From NCBI GenBank assembly GCA_025529335.1, contig JAMYHX010000040.1, positions 1 through 64,000 of the forward strand: a stretch of DNA of 64,000 nt. The letters run 5' to 3'. The notes beneath the pieces are model-generated. The model made no database searches, had not been told where the DNA came from, and saw only the letters and a list, made by a program, of their open reading frames with translations. Below, in pieces: positions 45,867 to 58,164 of the stretch. Origin of the DNA: Rhizopus sp. PT2906. Taxonomy: Eukaryota; Mucoromycota; Mucoromycetes; Mucorales; Rhizopodaceae. The translations under genes were made by a program, and so were the position numbers. Numbering within the stretch: the stretch's first letter is position 1; each line of letters begins with the position of its first letter.

Positions 45867-46061
45867 ATGTCAGATAATTCAGAAACGTACAATCTGGAAG
45901 AAGAACAAGATGAGCAAATTAACTTTAATGAGAATCCATATGCTTTCGACATGACATTAGACAATTCAAGCTTAGAACAAGACTTGAACGAAAAGATGAA
46001 AGACTTGGCTATTTCAACCCATCGTCAATCCACTCCAAAGTTTATGCCCTATTGCACTTGA
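45867..46061 (+). CDS. Small acidic orphan protein, 64 residues
   Basis: It is not recognised. The frame begins MSDNSETYNLEEEQDEQ and ends with KFMPYCT. It is acidic in the first half with a short helical segment (SLEQDLNEKMKDLAI). Codon use looks similar to neighbouring genes, and a T-rich leader precedes the start. It may be a true small protein or the first exon of a longer one. Confidence 0.45.
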   Translation: MSDNSETYNLEEEQDEQINFNENPYAFDMTLDNSSLEQDLNEKMKDLAISTHRQSTPKFMPYCT

Positions 46062-46749
46062 TTATGAATAAAATTGCACTACAGGCATTTTCCACGCTAC
46101 ATACATCATCGCCATCATCTGATATGGGAACTTGATTCAGACTCTGGGGCCATGTTCACGAGTGTTACTATGAAAGAAAGCATCAGGACATGTTAGCAGT
46201 GAAGCACGTTTTTTTTTTAACTTATTCTTTTTTTTCCCTTCCGCAGTGAACAATTAAGCAATTGAATAATACCCATAACAACGGATGTATGCAAATACAT
46301 ATATAATATTGTGTGTGTATATGTGTGTGACATAAAGAAAGTTGTTACGGTAACGGTGATCTCTGCCATGGCAACATCATAAGTGTTTTCTCACAGCATC
46401 AAAGCGAGGGATCGCCCAGGTTACAGAACATGGCCCGAACTTCTCTACACACACACATATACACACACACAAACACACAAACATACAATTACTAAAGTAT
46501 CCAATTGGCCGTTGATACCCATTGACTTGACCCAAGCTTGAATTCTTTATTCCTTTTATTTATCAACTCAATCACTTCCTTGTAATGAATGAAGATGCTA
46601 AAATAGATGGTTTATTATAGAATGCTATCAGTGCGCTTGAGGTAACACTACTTAAGCGTACTCTGTTCACGCGACATCATTTTGGCTGGAATGACTTGAT
46701 TGGATAACACTTTGTCTGTCAATAAATCCGCGTGTGGAGTAAGTTTTTA
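46062..46749. repeat. Intergenic with opposed TG and CA dinucleotide tracts
   Basis: This region is convergent between the 45867 frame and squalene synthase. A TG-rich tract at 46310-46331 and a CA-rich tract at 46445-46487 lie about 115 bp apart in opposite orientation, and could pair into a hairpin in RNA or DNA. No coding frame is supported. Confidence 0.5.
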
Positions 46750-48266
46750 TTAGTTTTTGAAGTAAGCAAAAAGAAGTACACCGATAAGGCCAATAAGAAT
46801 AGGAGTAAATAAATTAAATTGTTTCTTTTGAATTGCGCTTGATGGCTTATAATTAGTATGAATCCATTGCTCAATCTGCTAAAATTAGTATCCATATTCC
46901 GATCGGCACGCTCGCTTACCTTTCCAACAGCCATCGAGATTTCCATAAAATTAGGATCACAAGCATCATTCTTTCTTGCGATTTCAAATACATACTTTCT
47001 AAAGATAGCAACGACACTATCCATATTCGAACTGTCTAAAATTAATCGAACAGCCTCGCCTTTACGAATCTTTATATTGCGTTCATAGATTTGTAAATTA
47101 TTAAAGACGAGTGCAAGTGTAGCAATAGCCATGACTTGAGGAATAGCACAAAACATAAAGATAGGTTGTGTTTTGAGTTTTGATAGATATGTCAATACAT
47201 CTGGTATGTGGTTCAAGACATTCAATACCATATCGTTCAAACAATATTTGGCCTACAACCGTTAAACAATGGTCTGCGCTAATTTCTATTGTGTTACCTC
47301 TGTTTTGAACTCTGGCTTTGTAAAATCACTAAAATCCTTTACATATTTACTCCAGATCTCTCTTGGCCAGAACTGACGTCCATCATCCAAGTCTTCTCTA
47401 TAATCACGAATAATGTTTGTTTTCTGTAAGAATAATCCCATCGAATTGGACAGTTTCTTCTCTTTGGCAAGTTCTTCTGTTTCGTATCCAGAAGCGGCAA
47501 AGATGTCTGAAAGACCGTATCCGACCAGACCAGCCACATAATGACAATACAGATCAAAATCGGCAACGGTTGCTACAGACATATTTTCACGATGTTCTCC
47601 TGTTGCATAATCTGCCATACCATTACCCATCAAAGTGGTAATATTCTCAATAACCTTTTGGTATTGAGGCTTCAGACGAAGAAATTCGTCAATTACAACA
47701 TCAAACTGAACTAGTAACTCACGATCTTTTTCATTGGGACCATCTATAAAGAATATTATTCTCTTCGTCTCTCTTTTTTACATGTATAAAAACTTACTTT
47801 CATTAAATGTCCATCCTTTCTGGTAAATAATTTTGTCAAAAGATCTCAGCAGCTCTACCTTTCGATCCAAAGGTAACGTCATATCATCCTCAATCGTATC
47901 CAATCCACGCAGGACAAGATAAAACAAACAAATCTAAGAGGATGAGACATGGATCAGCAATAATGTAACTAGGTATTCGTTTGTCCTTACAGCATCTCTA
48001 ACTTCATCAGGTTCTAATTCTTGAATGACAGCTGCAAAACTTCGAGACGTCTACATGATATTATTATTTTATTTCACAACTCTTTTCCTCTTTCTCTACA
48101 AAGCGCATACCATGTTTAAGAAGTCATAGCAACGTTTCTTGGACGCGTCCTTGGCTAATGTTTGCTGAAGACGTCGATGAGCATCTGTCTTGGGTGCAAA
48201 TTTGTACCGATATAAAGCAGCTAATTCATCTGGTCGAGTGATGGAATCTAAAAAAGCTGACAACAT
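46750..48266 (-). CDS. ERG9: Squalene synthase (farnesyl-diphosphate farnesyltransferase)
   Basis: It couples two farnesyl diphosphates to squalene with NADPH at the ER membrane, the first committed step of sterol synthesis. Start MLSAFLDSITRPDELAALYR at 48266. The first Asp-rich motif is LDTIEDDM. The second is IRDYREDLDDGRQFWP. The segment GLVGYGLSDIF lies between them, and GEAVRLILDSSN follows. The last exon, read from about 46877, gives one membrane anchor (LFTPILIGLIGVLLFAYF) and stops at 46750. About six exons with short introns are seen; gaps at about 48053-48109, 47937-47990, 47743-47799, 47252-47299 and 46878-46919 are inferred from loss of frame. Length and order agree with fungal Erg9. 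Confidence 0.93.
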
Positions 48267-49068
48267 GATGAATCAACAAGATGATGTTCCAGGGGGGAAA
48301 AAGGAAAAGGGCAAAGAGAAAAGAAAAAGAGTACAAAGTGGGTTACAATGTAACCTTGAAAAAAGAGAGGTCCTTTAATGTGACTACTGCAATCATTCAC
48401 TTTTAAATGCCTTTTTCTCTGGTCTTCACCTCCCCCCTCCCCTCCTCTCCTCTCAAGGTCTGACTACAGGTTTGTACAAGTAGTATTGATCTGCTTTTTC
48501 GGTGGCGTTTGCAGAATTTGCCTTTTATATTTGTATTGCATATATCCAATTCGTTAGTCACACATTTGTTCTCTTCAAATAACCTTTTGTGTGGAACACT
48601 GCTTGACACATTCTATTGCCTTGCACATTTTTTTTAATTGCTCTTAAATACTGTTTATTACACTGTTGTCTTTTTATATGCAGGGTTTTTGAAGTATGCA
48701 AGTATATTTTCGGTAGAAAATACAGGATTGTTTAAACAAAGTTAAGGTTATACACACTGTACACAAGAGCCCCTTTCTTCTTTTTAGAGTCTACGAATAG
48801 GCATACAAAAGAAAGGCTATCCTGAAATAGTTACTATGACAATATGCTTACGAAAAAAACCATACGATTTCTTATTTACGGGATGTTAAAGACGAACCAA
48901 ACCTTATCTGTTCGTTGTAAAACTCTTGTATGACTATACTCTTCCGAGTAATGGCCAAAGCTGGACCATTGTTTGTTTACATCTAAATAAAAACGAGTGT
49001 TTATTCACATAATAGCAATGGTGGTATAAAGCAACACTGCATTAAAAGGGAATTATAAAGGTACAACT
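48267..49068. other. Intergenic: squalene synthase promoter
   Basis: This 800-bp region lies upstream of squalene synthase. It has a C/T-rich tract at 48425-48455 and no clear sterol-response element. Frames at 48190-48378 and 48403-48609 have no family features. Confidence 0.45.
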
Positions 49069-51685
49069 TTATTCATCATCTTCATCACTATCTGGACCTG
49101 CCATATCAATATCTGGAATATCAAAAGCTGGCATCTCCTCTTCTATATCTATTGCCTCATTGTCTTTTGATTGTGAGTCTTCTTTCTGTGCATCCATCTC
49201 TTCAACCGTCTTCATTTCCACCTCGACCGTCGTTTGCTCCACTTCTTTTTCCATAACAACTGTATTCAAATGGACAATAGGTGATTCCTTGGGCAGAACT
49301 GAAATATTGAAAACTGGTGCCTCTTCTTTCAAATCCATTGACTCCTCGCTTTTTGACTGAGATTCTTCTTTTACCTCTTCAGTCACTATCTTTTCTACTT
49401 TCTTTTCCACAGCAGACGTATTCCAATGAACAACAGGTGGTTCCTTGGGTGAAGCACGTTGAACTTGTATATCTGTTGCCTCTCTGTCTTTGGATTGAGG
49501 GCTATTATCTTCTTCTCTCACCACTTCAACCGTCTTCTTTTCCAATTTCTTTTCCACAACAGGTGCATCCAACTGAACAACAGGTGACTCCTTGGGCAGG
49601 GCACGTTGAATAGGAGGCAGTCGTGCATGCGTGATAAGGTCACAGATCGTCAGCCCTCTCTTACAGATCATTTGCAACTCGTGAGTGGAGTCATTCATAC
49701 CAGCAGTGAACAAGCGAACAGCATGAGGGAGGATACTAGCCTGTGCTTCCATAGGACGTGTGACAGAGGCTAACAGACAGCTATATAATTCAACCTTGAC
49801 AAGGTTAACCTCTTCATTAGACATATTCGAAGGTTGCACTGTTTGTAAGAGTCTCATCAGAACAGTCGAGTCAATTGATGCGCGTTGTGCATTTTCAAGG
49901 GCAAAGCCAAAGACATCTAAAAAAGTGGCCAAGGTTTGTAAAGCAGCTGCTTGAACATCTCCTGACGCCGACGAAACAAGTCTGGATGTTATAGAATCAG
50001 AATTTGTGACCTCTGTCTTTCGCTTCTTGTGTGATCCTTTTTGCTGGCTAGGCATCACCAGGCTGGTAGGCTTGTGTTCTACAGTCTGCAAGTCTTCTAA
50101 TATGGCAGCGATCAAGGGTTTAGTGAAGTTTTCAGCAAAAGTGTAGCCACATTTTTCAAGGCACAGTCTTATCAGCTTGTACACTGACAGTCTTAATGTT
50201 CTCTTGTGCTTATATTCAGTCAAAAGACGATGAAGTATTTTTGAAAAAAGCTTACTGTATCGAAGCATCTCTTGTCCAGTACTGCCGACCACAGTTAGCA
50301 AATGTAATGATTGTTATGATAAACACTTACCAGTAAAGCAAGCTGCTGAATACCTTGGTTGTATTGAAGTGTAGTGTAGGTAAGCACATCATTACACTAA
50401 AAAACTCGCTTCTATCTTTATAATCACGCATCTATAATCAAATAATATTAGAAGGAGTAGTATGAGCATATAATCTAAAGTATTACCAGAGAGCCATCAA
50501 AGACATTGTAAATACGACATAAAAGATCAACTAATTGTACTACAGGAACACGAACAGGCACATGGGTAGCAGTTCTATACATTGTTTAGACATCATTTTC
50601 ATTTGATTTCTAATGCTCTTACGTCAAAAATGTAGAAATAGAGTCCTGAAGCAACTGAATTCGTTTCAAAAGAACAGGGAAGGCTTCAACATAGTCTCTC
50701 TCCACAGGACGGAAAGGATAGCTAGAGGATGGGTCGAATTCAAAAGACTCTAACCGGATCATTAGTATATTTTACGTGTCGGTCCGATATTTACCTTCAT
50801 CAACTGTATCAAAGAGTCGGTTCAGGCACTGGTGCACAGATCCAATAAGTCGCAATAGCATATCCCTCCATTGATCGGCCATGGTAGCTTTATTTCCTGT
50901 TCTGTACAGCGATGCTAAACACTTACTAGCCCTTTGCACTACGGCCTGGTCCAGATCTCTTGATCCATCCAAGCATGATAGACAAAGCTGAAGTGTTTGC
51001 TCAGCAATATGTTTACTGTTGGATGGAAAGTGAGCATTATTGGCTGTTAATGCAGAGAGTACGGTCGGCTATGGTTCTTTTTAATATCAAGGGCCGCTTT
51101 ATGAAACGTATCTATTTACCAATAACGCTTCTTTCTGAGCTAGTTGTAACAAAAGTTGATTATATCGCGGCATATTGGGCGTGGCTACTTCTCTATGCAG
51201 TTCAGGTTTATCGTGTGTATAGCCAAATATGTAATTAAGTGCTTCAATAGATTCTTTATGGATAGTATCAGCTTCTGTTTTCTATTTACAAATGTATGAA
51301 TAGAAGCTTACAGAAAAAGATTAGGGAAACTTACACCGATAAAACCTAAAAGTTGGGCAGACCAACTTTTGGCATTGGCAACCAGTAATGTATGCGATCT
51401 CTCACATGTTGTTCGTATAAGTGTAATAGCACACAGGCGTACTGCTGCATTTTTGGATTGTAGTAGTGAATTGAGACGAGTGACCCACTTTTTGTAAAGG
51501 CTCGTCATCTCTTCATTAGAAGCTGAGACTTCATTAAGTAGATCATGATTAACAACACTTTCCAAGACAAAAGATAAATTCTTCACTAGCGCATTTTCTT
51601 TAGTTAAGTAGAGGTTGATTATGTTTTCAAGTAACTGAGCGGTATATGCTGAATTTGTCATTTCGAACCAGCTAATTAAAGTCAT
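49069..51685 (-). CDS. RIX1/PELP1-type pre-rRNA processing factor
   Basis: In the nucleolus and nucleoplasm, Rix1/PELP1 works with Ipi1 and Ipi3 to process ITS2 and recruit the Rea1 ATPase to pre-60S particles. Exons run from 51685 to 49069. Readable pieces in order are LENIINLYLTKENALVKNLS, AVRLCAITLIRTTCERSH, EALNYIFGYTHDKPELHREV, TIHKESI, RASKCLASLYRTGNKATMAD, QWRDMLLRLIGSVHQCL, and the long last exon (49069 to about 50290). The helical-repeat N-terminal part is followed by an acidic tail with three imperfect repeats of about 50-55 residues built on KES/KEPPVVxLxxxxVEK. The end is highly acidic (GPDSDEDDE), as expected for histone or Rea1 contacts in this family. The first start codon is uncertain; MTNSAYT at 51661 is possible. 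Confidence 0.8.
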
Positions 51686-52464
51686 TCTTCAACATCCCAT
51701 AATAAAAACTACGAATAAGCCTCTTCAAGGTAAAATAGTCACAGATTATTTATGCAGCAAGATAACAATTAAGGTGGGTTTAGTGTAAAGTATAAGCATA
51801 CAACATAAATCTTCCCAAGTTAAGCATTCACGCTGCGAGACTATGACAGAGAATTTTTTTTTTTCTTGACTTAGAATAACTATTTTATCTTGTAATGCTT
51901 TATTAAAAAAAAACGTGTTGGTGAGGCTTGTGATGGTTTATAAGTGATTTCAGAAGTTTCGTTTCTCATTCTGCCAAATATCTCGACAAGCGCCTCAATA
52001 AAGAGAGATTATAAACACCAATTTCCATCTGAAAAGAAAAAAAGAATTCGATGAAATGTTCAAGCAAGATAACCAATTTGTGTTGACATCTCGTTCAGTG
52101 TTTCCTAGGCTTTAGAGAAGAGATGATATCGGTTTATTCGAGATATAGAAGAATTTATGGGTATACGGAGGAATCAATCTGCATAACCAACAATAGCAAA
52201 GGGTCAACTGTGTAGAATTGGAAAGACAAATGCATATGATAAGTTATAATATGCACACGTACGTCCAGTTCCTACATGGACAACGTAAGCGTATGGGATA
52301 TGGATAGAAAAAGCATGAAGAAGTAGAGGAATAAGCTGAGCACAAGGGCATTAATTAGTAAGATATGATATATTGAATTGCAATGGCGTATCCAGCAAGT
52401 TCAACCGTCGCGTTGGCCCACATAAACGAAGCCGAAGATTGATTGGAATCATATCAAACGAAAA
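51686..52464. other. Intergenic, no clear gene
   Basis: The stretch of about 780 bp upstream of the RIX1-like gene has no coding frame of note and no RNA gene. It probably holds the promoter and 5' UTR of that gene. Confidence 0.4.
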
Positions 52465-52851
52465 CTATATATCCACCACAATCTCCACAACTTGCTTGTA
52501 CATGCTGAAGAAGAATTGTGCATCACCAAAATCAATTGATAAACCAGCATAGTCAATTATCACTAATCGAATGGGCTTCATATTGGTACACAGCTGATGT
52601 AATAGAACTTGCATCGTTCCGGCGCAGTGGCTCAATATATCAGTCTTCAACTGACTGTCAACTTTTTCATCACTTTTGTTTAAGGACATGAATGCGCTAC
52701 ACCGCAATGAGGTATAAACTTTTCTTACCAGACATCGATCACGTAGTTTGTTAATCATAGATTGTAACAGTTGCACGCGCTTTGTGAGATGCTCATTTCC
52801 ATGAGATTTATAAACATTGCCAATGGTAGCGGCGTCTGGTGTTGCACGCAC
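52465..52851 (-). pseudogene. Unassigned ORF or gene fragment, 128 residues
   Basis: An open frame reads MRATPDAATIGNVYKSHGNE to VVEIVVDI. It has a helical centre (HLTKRVQLLQSMINKLRDRC) and a beta-like IRLVIIDYAGLSIDFGD. No family was recognised. Flanks show no promoter-like or partner exon evidence, and the region upstream holds stops in all frames. It may be a remnant of a larger gene or mobile element. Confidence 0.35.
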
Positions 52852-54081
52852 ATGCTGTATAAACGTTGCACGGTGTTGTATTCAGCTTGTTATTATTTGA
52901 AATTGTCGGTTAAGTCGATGACTTGCGAATTAGATTCTTTATTAAAAAGAGCTAAATGTTATTAAATTAGGCTTGAGCAGGAGTTTTATAGGGGAGATTG
53001 AATGTTGTCAGTATAATTTATTGTGGTCAATATGATTATTTATCATTGTTGTCAGTACGCTTATGCTTTTCAGATGCAATAGATAAAAGTAGTATATATG
53101 ATCTATTGTAAGACTATACTCGAGTTATTATCATGATTATCTCATCAAGCACGCCAAATCCCAAAAATCGCTCCCAGTAGCTTGCTCTTGAGATTTTTAA
53201 TGCCGCTTTCTATGATTCTCGGTTGTTGGTTGTTGGAAATAAACAAGCTATGAATAATTGTGATACCCGCCCAGGTTAAAACAAGAATGAACCCTAACAT
53301 CACCAAATCTTATCCTACAATTATAATGACTAGTTCATCTCTCTCCCTCCACCCCCATCAGATTGTATGCTTTCCCCCTCGACCACCAGTACCCACATTA
53401 TACGCCCCCACTTTGTTGAACTTGTCCGGGCAAATTCAGTATAAAAAAAATAAGAGAAGAGTTTATATATTATCTTATTCAGCTCTGTAATGTAAAAATA
53501 AAAGTAACCTAGACTTACATGTATTTCCTGTTTATAAAAAAGGCTTTAGTAATCTCTTTTATTTAATGACCTAATTGTAGACAGAAAACAGAACATGATA
53601 TTGAATGCCGTTCCCAAACTAGTACAACCCGTTTGAGTGACATTTGATAAGATCATAAAGGCGGAAAAGGCCCCATAAGAAACTACGGAAAGACTGTACT
53701 AATTTCATTTGTACTACACTAATTCTGCAAGGGCCCTTCCTTGAGAAACGTAGCTTGACAATAAAAACAATTCTGTTTTCTATCATTACTTCAAGACAGT
53801 GACTTGAAATAAACTTGACTCTCGGTCATAATATCACCAAATCATGCCAAAACGTTTATCTACTTTCCAATGGAATCTATTCTAGCTATGGCATGCACAA
53901 TGGCATTTTTTCTTATTTTTTGTGTAAAGCTTCATTTCTGTGTGCAACCCATAATGGACGGGTTCCCTCTCATTTATGGAATGATTGTAAATTAAAAATT
54001 GCTCCATGGTGCGACCTAGTATGTTAGACTAGAATATATAAAGCAAGTGTCTCGCTTTGTCCTTCTTTTCAACTTGTAAAA
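52852..54081. promoter_or_regulatory. Intergenic with TATA box of the expansin-like gene
   Basis: This 1.2-kb region has only weak frames (53260-53490 and 53815-54027). TATATAAA near 54034-54041 lies about 45 nt before the ATG at 54082 and is the likely TATA box of the secreted protein gene. Nothing else is recognisable. Confidence 0.5.
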
Positions 54082-54967
54082 ATGAAGGCCAATCAGCTTT
54101 ATGTCTTAATAGCACTCATTTGCATCGTTCACGTTGCTTTTGCAAAGACCAAATGCAAACTTTCTGTTGACAAGGCTCAGTTGAAAGCATCGGGCTCTCA
54201 CCTTAGAATTCGTGGCCATGTCTCAGTTGGAAACAGCCATTGCAAGCCTACAAAGGATGATGATAATGATGTTAGCACAACAATAACCCTTTCATCAAAA
54301 AAGAAATTCTCCTTTAGAGACGCCAAAGGAAAAACTCACTCTGGAAAAAAATGTACAATCACTGCAAACTGGTATAATACGCCCGACAAATATCACCATT
54401 CAGGAAAGAACAAGGAAGTCTATGTACCATTTAGACTAGCTCACTCTATTGACTGTGACAAGGATGCAAAGACAAGCACAAAAAAGAGCAAGACAACCAC
54501 TAAAAAGAAGAAGACAACAACTAAAAAGAGAAAGACAACAACTAAAAAGAGAAAGACAACCACAAAGAAAAAGTCTCACAAAACTTCAAGTGCTTCCTCT
54601 CAGTCCCATGGATTTGATGGCAAGGCAACCTTTTTCACTCCTAACCAAGGCGCCTGTGGCGAATGGAATGATAATAATGATATGATTGCTGCTGTAGGTG
54701 GTGAACTCTATGGAAGCTACAGTAAGAAAAGTAGCGTCTGTGGTAAGAAGGTGCTGGTAACCAACAAGGCAAATGGTAAAAGCGTTAAAGTCACTATTAC
54801 TGATGCTTGTGAGAGCTGCGACAAGACTCATATAGATCTTTCACCCGCGTAAGTTTGTCTTTTTATATATATTTTCATTCTTATTCACTATTATTTACTT
54901 TAGAGCTTTTGCAAAAATTGGTAAATTTGATACGGGTGTCCTTAAGGTTGAATGGCATTATATCTAA
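54082..54967 (+). CDS. Secreted expansin-like (double-psi beta-barrel) protein
   Basis: This extracellular protein probably acts on or binds cell-wall polysaccharide. Two exons (54082-54848 and 54904-54967) give 276 residues. A signal peptide is clear (QLYVLIALICIVHVAFA), with cleavage expected near residue 21. A cysteine-containing N-terminal domain of about 110 residues follows. A linker of four to five repeats of TTTKKRK/TTTKKKK joins it to a DPBB domain (GKATFFTPNQGACGEWNDNN; VKVTITDACESCDKTHIDLS; KFDTGVLKVEWHYI). The DPBB has the HxDLS motif that in expansins and barwins includes the catalytic-type Asp. The N-terminal domain is not recognised. The lysine-rich linker may bind acidic wall polymers. 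Confidence 0.87.
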
Positions 54968-57183
54968 AGGCACCACTTTTAAATAAAGTACTACTCTGTG
55001 AATTAAATGTGGTTATAACATCTTATAAAAGACTTGCTTCAACAATATATAAAAAAAGTGAAATGACAACAAAATGAGTAGTCAATGGTCAAAAGGACTT
55101 CTTAGCTTTGCTTTTCCAATATACGCGTACAATATTATAGTAGCATATGTCTTGTCTATTAAAAATAAAAGGAGTAATTTAGCCTATAATATAAAGTACT
55201 GACAGTATTACTTTTCAGCAACTAAAGCTATTGCGGATGATTTAAATGTTTAAACATATCATGACTCAGTATTTGTTTTAAATAACTTTATTGATTTTTA
55301 TAAACACGTACATAAAGAAACAAAAAGTAAAATACAAGTATTCTAAGAAAGGTTGCTTTTCATAGGATGTTTATTCTTTTTATTTTAAACATTTCCTGCT
55401 GGTATTTCTTTGGAAAAAGAAATTGGTCTATAATCATTTATGGCTAGTCTGAGCACAATAACATCCTTTTCCACGTTTTCAAAGTAGGATAAATGATCTG
55501 TGCGTAAAAAGGGTTTGCTTGTCATTAATAGCGTATGTTATCACGTAACATTTCGAAAAAGTTGCACAAATAGTAAGATAAACTGCAATATGAACTTACA
55601 ATCCCAGCAATAAACAGCAGCGAAGTAATATCCTTTTGTCGATGGGAGATCTGTCACTTAATAGTTGCGAATTGAGTCATACAAATGTTCTAACTGACTG
55701 TAATTTATTTAAATCAATTTTCTATGTTTGTCGCATATGATTGGCCACCTTGTGTTCAGGCACTAAATACATGACGTTCTGCAGTTGATCAAAATAACAT
55801 TTTGTGTAATTATAAGAAATATAAAATATCTTTTTTTCAAAGATTCGATTTATATCTCCCGCTTATGTCCTGTAGAGCTTTTTTTTTCAAAAGTAAGACT
55901 AAATGCACTGTTTTACTCGATGAACTATGGACAGTGTTCTTGTTTTGCTGCGTAACATGTTCTCTCACTGTACGCTTGGCCTTAATTCGATTCAAGGTAT
56001 GGGTGGTGTAACACAATGTTCTTTTCCTTTCAGTCTCCAAAAGCTATCTTATATCTTGTTGAAAAAGTGATGATTGCAATCATCCTTATTCTCTTTAAAG
56101 GCTCTCTTGGCCATTTTTTAAGCATTTGTAGATACACATACACACATACTCTTCCGCAGCTCACTTGTGACCATGTGATTTGTTTGTACGTCCTATCGTC
56201 GTCCACAGGGCACAATGTTGAGCCTAAAAAGGCAAAAAGGTCTATCGATGGTAACTGAATATACAAATGGATTGGAATGATACATTGCTTAGAAATGGAC
56301 ATACGATGGCTGAAACTTGATGATCATTCATTAAAGAAAATTTTTGTATGTTTGTGTCTATTTGTCTCTTGTGTAATGTTATCTATTTCAACCACGCGAC
56401 ATCATGTAACAGGTGTCTCAAATATTTGATTCTAGGTCTCCAAGTGAAAAGGTCTAGGACTTATAAAAACTTTCCATGAAAATGATCGAATAGACTTGAA
56501 GAGATTGCTGATTATCAAAGTGTCTGCTTATCTTTGCTTCTCAGAGTTTGTTGGGCTTGTAAGAAAAAATTTTTTTACAAACTCAATACAACACCAATAA
56601 AACTAAATGAATTAAACTTCCAAATAAACCAGCCGTGAGACGCTCCACCGAGTCAACATTTAAAAAAACTTTTTGCAAGACCTTTCTCCCTTTTGAAAGA
56701 TTTTACCCGAGGAAAAGGAGATTAGGATCGATGGGGTAAAAATAAAATAAAAACCCTATTAGTGCAAAAAAAAAAATAAAAGTTAGAAAACATATTGTAT
56801 AATAAACATGACATTAGCTGTATTTCATAGTGATGTTCTTATAAACCAGATGGACCTATGCGAGAAACGAACAGACCTATTTCGAAAAAGCAAAAAAAAG
56901 TTAGTAAAGGGTTCATACAAAAAGAGGTTAGCGAGAAGACCAATCTATAAAAAGAGCCATGAAAAAAAAACCCAAAAGCATTTTTTTCGACACTATTAAG
57001 ACATGGACACGCTTTGAAGTGAAAGAAAAGGACAAATACATCATCCTTTCCCCCTTTGGTTGGTAGAAGAATCATTTTATCGCTTTAAAGTATTGTTATT
57101 TTGTAAAAAATATCAATACCAAAAAATTGAAAAAATAAAAAGGAATAAAGGGTCTAGAGGTAATAATAAATAAAGGGGGGGGA
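54968..57183. other. Long intergenic region without a clear gene
   Basis: This is 2.2 kb with only short frames. At 55802-56302 overlapping frames exist on both strands but show no domain, signal or consistent codon use. At 56808-56999 a Lys/Arg-rich frame derives from A-rich DNA. Several T- and A-runs are present. No tRNA, rRNA or repeat family was identified. Confidence 0.45.
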
Positions 57184-57885
57184 CTATGCTGTGATTTCTC
57201 TGTAGCTGGTCTGTAGTAAAGCTCTGTGTGCATCGGCAAGTTGTCGTTCTAATTCCAGAATTCGAACTTTACTTCTCTTTTCCTTTGCTTCAATGTTGGC
57301 TTTTTCGCTCTCTGCAATGGCTGCGCGTAGTCTTAATCGTTCATTCTCAGTTTCTAATTCTAGTACTCGCTTTTCCAGTGCTTCCATCTTCATTGCTTTA
57401 CGTTGGCGAGATCTTCTGGCTGCGTCTGTATTTCGTTGGCGTTTTAAGGCGATCAAATCCTCTTGGCTGAGATTTTTATTGTTTATGTCGGGTCGTTCTC
57501 GTTTATTATTGCTGTTGATCGTTTCGTCCATTGTTGATTTTGTGTTGTTTTGTTGAATGGAGCCCAAAAGAGCCAGTGCTTTAATGAAGGGTTGGAGATC
57601 AATAGAACCACATGTTGGTGACATATCATCCTTTGGTTCAACTTTTGGTGTTTCAGCAGGCGACAATGGTTCGTATTTAATCATGGGAGTAGGGACAGTA
57701 TCCATACGAGGTGTACATTCAGATATAGGAGGTGAGGCCAGCAGTAGTTCCCTTGGTGTCGTAGGCTTATTTTCAATCGTATGAGCAGCACCAGTAGACA
57801 GTAGACCAGATTCACGAAGGTCATTTTCTAACCAGTCATCCAAGGTATCAAGATTTATAGCATCATTAGATTGGAAGGAGTCCAT
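57184..57885 (-). CDS. bZIP transcription factor, Gcn4/CPC1 type
   Basis: This 233-residue, single-exon protein likely controls amino-acid starvation genes by binding TGACTC-like sites. The basic region is KRQRNTDAARRSRQRKAMKM with the invariant NxxAARxSR, followed by a leucine zipper (LEKRVLELETENERLRLR, extending to LERQLADAHRALLQ). The N-terminal half is acidic with aromatic and leucine residues and a SPP/TP-rich stretch (TTPRELLLASPPISECTP) like the activation region of Gcn4-type factors. A 19-codon upstream frame (57990-58049) exists, but it overlaps a possible TATA and may not be transcribed. Confidence 0.88.
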   Translation of the reverse strand: MDSFQSNDAINLDTLDDWLENDLRESGLLSTGAAHTIENKPTTPRELLLASPPISECTPRMDTVPTPMIKYEPLSPAETPKVEPKDDMSPTCGSIDLQPFIKALALLGSIQQNNTKSTMDETINSNNKRERPDINNKNLSQEDLIALKRQRNTDAARRSRQRKAMKMEALEKRVLELETENERLRLRAAIAESEKANIEAKEKRSKVRILELERQLADAHRALLQTSYREITA

Positions 57886-58164
57886 TATGAATGGTTTGTA
57901 TATACAAGAGATATAATAGAATAAATAAAACTATTTACAAAAAGAAGGAGTAAGAAAAAAAAGAAAAGAATCTAGAGCTCAACGCGCTACTATTTAAAGG
58001 GAAATTTTTTTGGTGTAAAGCCAAGAATAGAGAAGGGGACTGCTTTCATGTCAGACTTTGTCAATTTGAAAGATCATCTTTTAATTTTATTGGTACTTTT
58101 TGATAGAGAATTTTTTTTCTTTTTCAACGACCGTTCCGATGCTATCCTCCCCCAACTCGATTTT

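Noticed and set aside
55628..55640. A second ATATCCTTTT that looks like a U12 donor
   Set aside because: No CCTTAAC branch site or AC/AG end follows at a proper distance, and no coding exon adjoins it.
57990..58049. Upstream ORF before the Gcn4-like gene, as in yeast GCN4 translational control
   Set aside because: A single short frame that overlaps a TATA-like sequence. There is no evidence it is within the transcript.
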